Shown: positions 57,273 through 64,000 of the stretch, one piece after another | Layout of the letters: every line of letters begins with the position of its first letter | Numbering within the stretch: the first letter of the stretch is position 1 | Source of the DNA: Haematobia irritans | Lineage: Eukaryota; Arthropoda; Insecta; Diptera; Muscidae | Assembly (NCBI RefSeq): GCF_050003625.1 | Contig: NC_134398.1 | Location: 66,348,891 to 66,412,890 of the forward strand | Direction of reading: 5' to 3' | DNA length: 64,000 nucleotides | Translations under genes and position numbers: made by a program | The notes under the pieces: model-generated | Databases searched by the model: none | Seen by the model: only the letters and a program-made list of their open reading frames with translations | Told to the model about the DNA's origin: nothing

Positions 57273-59177
57273 TCCGTCCGTTCCTCTGTTGAAATCCCGC
57301 TAACTTCCGAACGAAACAAGCTATCGACTTGAAACTTGGCATAAGTAGTTGTTATTGATGTAGGTTGGATGGTCAAATGGGCGATATCGGACCACTTTTA
57401 CGTATAGCCCCCATATAAACCGACCCTCAGATTTGGCTTGCAGAGCAGCAAAATTCATCCGATCCGGTTGAAATTTGCTACGTGGTGTTAGTAGTAACAA
57501 CCATGCAAAAATTGGTTCATAGCGGTTCATAATTATATAGACCCCATATAAAACGATTCCCAGATTTGAACTCCGGAGCCTCTTGGAAGAGCAAATTTAA
57601 TCCGATCCGGTTGAAATTTGGTACGTGGTGTTAGTATATGGTATCTAACAATCATGCGAAAATTGGTCCATATCGGTCCATAAATATATATAGCCCCCAT
57701 ATTAACCGATCTTCATATTTGACCTACGGAGCCTCTTGGAGGATCAAAATTCATCCGATCCGGTTGAAATTTGGTATATGGTGTTAGTATATGGTATATA
57801 ACAACATGCAAAAATTGGACTATATCGGTCCATAATTATATATAGCCCCCATATAAACCGATCCCCAGATTTGACCTCCGGAGCCTCTTAGAGAAGCAAA
57901 ATTCATCCGATCCAGTTGAAATTTGGTACGTGATGTCAGTATATGGTCTCTAACAACCATGCAAAAATTGGTTCATATCGGTCCATAATTATATAGACCC
58001 CATATAAACCGATCCCCAGATTTGAACTCCGGAGCCTCTTGGAAGAGCAAATTTACTCCGATCCGGTTGAAATTTGGTACGTGGTGTTAGTATATGGTAT
58101 CTAACAACCATGTAAAAATTGGTCCATATCGGTCCATAAGTATATATAGCCCCCATATAAACCGATCCCCAGATTTGACCTCCAGAGCCTCTTAGAGGAG
58201 CATAATTCATCCGATCCAGTTGAAATTTGGTACGTGATGTCAGTATATGGTATCTAACAACCATGCAAAAATTGGTCCATCTCGGTCCATAAATATATAT
58301 AGCCTCCATATAAATCGATCCCTAGATTTTAACTCTGGAACCTCTTGGAGGAGCAAAATTCATCCGATTCGGTTGAAATTTGGTACGTGGTGTTAGTATA
58401 TGGTATCTAACAACCATGCAAAAATTGGTCTATAATTATATAAAGCTCCCATATAAATCGATCCCCAGATTTGAACTCCAGAACCTCTTGGGGGAACAAA
58501 ATTCATCCGATTCGGTTGAAATTTGGTACATAGCGCTAGTATATGGCCGCTAACAGCCATGCAAAAATTGGTCCATATCGGTCTATAGTTATATATCGCC
58601 AAAAATAATCTACCAAAATTTTATTTCTATAGAAAATTTTGTCAAAATTTTATTACTATAGAAAGTTTTGTCAAAATTTTATTAATATAGAAAGTTTTGT
58701 CAAAATTTTATTTCTATAGAAAATGTTGTCAAAATTTTATTTCTATAGATAATTTTGTCAACATTTTATTTATATAGAAAATTTTGTCAAAATTTTATTT
58801 CTATAGAAAATTTTGATAAAATTTTATTTCTATAGAAAATTTAGTCAAAATTAAATTTCTATAGAAATTTATGTCAACATTTTATTTCTATAGAAAATTA
58901 TGTCAACATTTGATTTCTATAGAAAATGTTGTCGAACTGAATTATATACGTCTTTAATCGTCCTTTTTTATGTTTAATATATCCATCGTATGGACTAACT
59001 TACAATTTAGAAGACGGTGTTAAGGATTTTTTTAGATACCTTGCCATCGACAAATATTACCGCAACACAAGTAATTCGATTGTGGATGACAGTCTTTAGT
59101 AGAAGTTTCTACGCAATCCATGGTGGAGGGTACATAAGATTCGCCCTGGCCGAACTTACTGTCGAATATACTTGTTT
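56866..59177 (+). repeat. Family A element 7
   Basis: Head (lacking the TATACCC end and partly duplicated as above), about eight modules from 57400 to 58590 of the CAGATTTGACCTCCGGAGCC type, a 29-bp array, and the tail GTAATTCGATTGTGGATGAC ... CTTGTTT. The minus-strand frames 57989-58309 and 58393-58602 are module artefacts. Confidence 0.8.
58598..58935. repeat. 29-bp tandem array, third location
   Basis: About eleven to twelve units of AAAATTTTATTTCTATAGAA plus AATTTTGTC, entered directly from a family A module via CGCCAAAAATAATCTACC. Confidence 0.85.
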
Positions 59178-61924
<2,747 letters not shown>

Positions 61925-64000
61925 CCTTTAGAATACACCATTTATTCCTAATATACAATTTTTGTCTTAAATTTTGTAAAAAATGCAGAAATTTTTTGTA
62001 AAAGTGGTAAAATATTTAAATTTTGAACGATCGATGTCTCGAAAACTAAGGATTTTCGGCAAAGCATTGATGAAATATTTACATTTTCAACGATCGATGT
62101 CTCGAGAACTAAGCATTTTTAGTAATTTTTTTTTACTTATTATTTTCTCTTTAGAATACACAATTTATTCCCAATATGTATGGTTTGTCTTAAATTTTGT
62201 TAAAAATGCAGCCATTTTTCGAAAAAGTGGTAAAATATTTCATTTTCAACGATCGTTATCTCTAAAACTAAGCATTTTTGGGAATATGTTTACTAAACAT
62301 TTTCTCTTTAGAATACACTATTTATTCCTAAATTACAATTTTTTCTTAAATTTTGTAAAAAATGCATCCATTTTTTCATAAGAGTGGTAAAATATTTAAA
62401 TATTCAACTATCGATATCTCGAGAACTAAACATTTTTAGTAAAATGTTTACTTAATATTTTCTCTTTAGAATACACCATTTATTCCCTATTTACACTATT
62501 TGCTTTAAATTTTGTAAAAAATGTAGCCATTTTTCGTAAAAGTGGTAAACTATTTAATTTTTCAACGATCGATATCTCGAGCACTAAGCATTTTTAGTCA
62601 AATTTTTACTTAATATTTTCTCTTTAGAATACACCATTTATTCCCAATATGTATGGTTTGTCTTAAATTTTGTAAAAAATGCAGCCATTTTTCATAAAAG
62701 TGGTAAAATATTTAAATATTCAACTATCGATATCTCGAGAACTAAGCATTCTGGCTAAAATTTTTACTAAACATTTTCTTTTTAGAATACACCATTTATT
62801 CCCAATATGTATAGTTTGCCTTAAATTTTGTAAAAAATGCAGCCATTTGTCGAAAAAGTGGTAAAATATTTAAATTTTCAACGATCGATATCTCGCGAAC
62901 TAAGCATTCTGGCCAAAATTTTTACTAAACATTTTCTTTTTAGAATACACCATTTATTCCCAATATGTATGGTTTGTCTTAAATTTTGTAAAAAATGTAG
63001 CCATTTTTCGTAAAAGTGGTAAACTATTTAATTTTTCAACGATCGATATCTCGAGCACTAAGCATTTTTAGTCAAATTTTTACTTAATATTTTCTCTTTA
63101 GAATACGCTATTTATTCCCAATATGTATGGTTTGTCTTAAATTTTGTAAAAAATGTAGCCATTTTGCGTAAAAGTGGTAAATTATTTAATTTTTCAACGA
63201 TCGATATCTCGAGCACTAAGCATTTTTAGTCAAATTTTTACTTAATATTTTCTCTTTAGAATACACCATTTATTCCCAATATGTATAGTTTGCCTTAAAT
63301 TTTGTAAAAAATGCAGCCATTTTTCGAAAATGTGGTAAAATATTTAAATGTTCAACGATCGATATCTCGCGAACTAAGCATTCTGGCCAAAATTTTTACT
63401 AAACATTTTCTTTTTAGAATACACCATTTATTCCCAATATGTATAGTTTGCCTTAAATTTTGTAAAAAATGCAGCCATTTTTCGAAAAAGTGGTAAAATA
63501 TTTAATTTTTCAACGATCGATATCTCGCGAACTAAGCATTCTGGCCAAAATTTTTACTAAACATTTTCTTTTTAGAATACACCATTTATTCCAAATATGT
63601 ATAGTTTGCCATACATTTTGTAAAAAATGCAGCCATTTTTCGAAAAAGTGGTAAAATATTTAAATTTTCAACGATGGATATCTCGAGAACTAACCATTTT
63701 TTGTCAAATTCTTACTTAATATTTTCTCTTTAGAATACACCATTTATTCCCTATTTACACTATTTGCTTTAAATTTTGTAAAAAATGCAGCCAGTTTTTT
63801 TTTTTTAAATTTTGTAAAAAATGTAGCCATTTTTCGTAAAAGTGGTAAACTATTTAATTTTTCAACGATCGATATCTCGAGCACTAAGCATTTTAAGTAA
63901 AATTTTTACTTAATATTTTCTCTTTAGAATATGCCGTTTATGCCAAATTGTCATGTTTTGTCTTAAATTTTGTTAAAAATGCAGGAATTTTTTGTAAAAG
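61925..64000 (+). repeat. ~158-bp satellite array, continues beyond window
   Basis: About thirteen units with period about 158 bp (starts of AAAAATGCAGCCATTTTTCG-type blocks near 62204, 62362, 62520, 62678, 62836, 62994, 63153, 63310, 63468 and 63626). Each unit carries CAACGATCGATATCTCGAG, ACTAAGCATT and AGAATACACCATTTATTCCC. Two units are shortened (61983-62110 and 63790-63830). Small 61-codon frames repeat with the period and are not genes. Confidence 0.92.

Noticed and set aside
61983..62381. 132-codon ORF and 61-codon ORFs in the terminal array
   Set aside because: They repeat with the 158-bp satellite period. Not genes.

Overview
The window looks like AT-rich non-coding DNA from a higher fly, packed with transposable elements, with no intact host gene that I can support. 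A calyptrate muscid is the best guess. The basis is a mariner relic that, from memory, closely resembles the irritans-subfamily mariner first described in the horn fly Haematobia irritans, plus interspersed repeats of a muscid type. The species is an inference. There are no operons, ribosome binding sites, CRISPR arrays or prokaryotic genes.

Layout. 1-5.7 kb: a module-rich repeat (family B), MITE-like elements (family G), tRNA-derived SINEs, and a second module-rich repeat (family C). 5.7-6 kb: one possible first coding exon on the minus strand. 6-14.9 kb: MITEs, a hAT-like TIR element, a three-deep nest of insertions, and unique DNA. 14.9-22.2 kb: three copies of family A, an element with TATACCC-type ends filled with ~153-bp tandem modules. 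22.2-28.9 kb: an N-terminally deleted Tc1/mariner-type transposase inside a MITE, two SINEs with perfect target duplications, and an irritans-type mariner relic. 30.3-37.3 kb: a deep nest with family B as host and families H, I, Q and T inside it. 38.5-42.5 kb: an inverted family B copy and a broken Tc1-like transposase split by another TIR element. 44.5-50.4 kb: composite element I, a LINE reverse-transcriptase relic, and a nearly perfect 1.23-kb tandem duplication. 50.8-59.2 kb: more A and G copies. The window ends in a ~158-bp satellite running off the right edge.

Two patterns stand out. First, at least seven distinct non-autonomous families (G, H, I, J, K, L, R) have ends starting CAC, usually followed by an A-rich run. 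They are flanked by 2-bp target duplications that are mostly TA but also TG, TT or CA. This resembles the CACTA/CMC style of transposition. Second, three TIR-bounded families (I, K, Q) carry tRNA-like RNA polymerase III modules. Family I has two of them, pointing away from each other across a ~110-bp AT-rich spacer, and in one copy that spacer has become a ~240-bp (TA)n tract.

Family letters are my own labels. I could not search any database. Most long open frames here are artefacts of tandem repeats whose period is a multiple of three.
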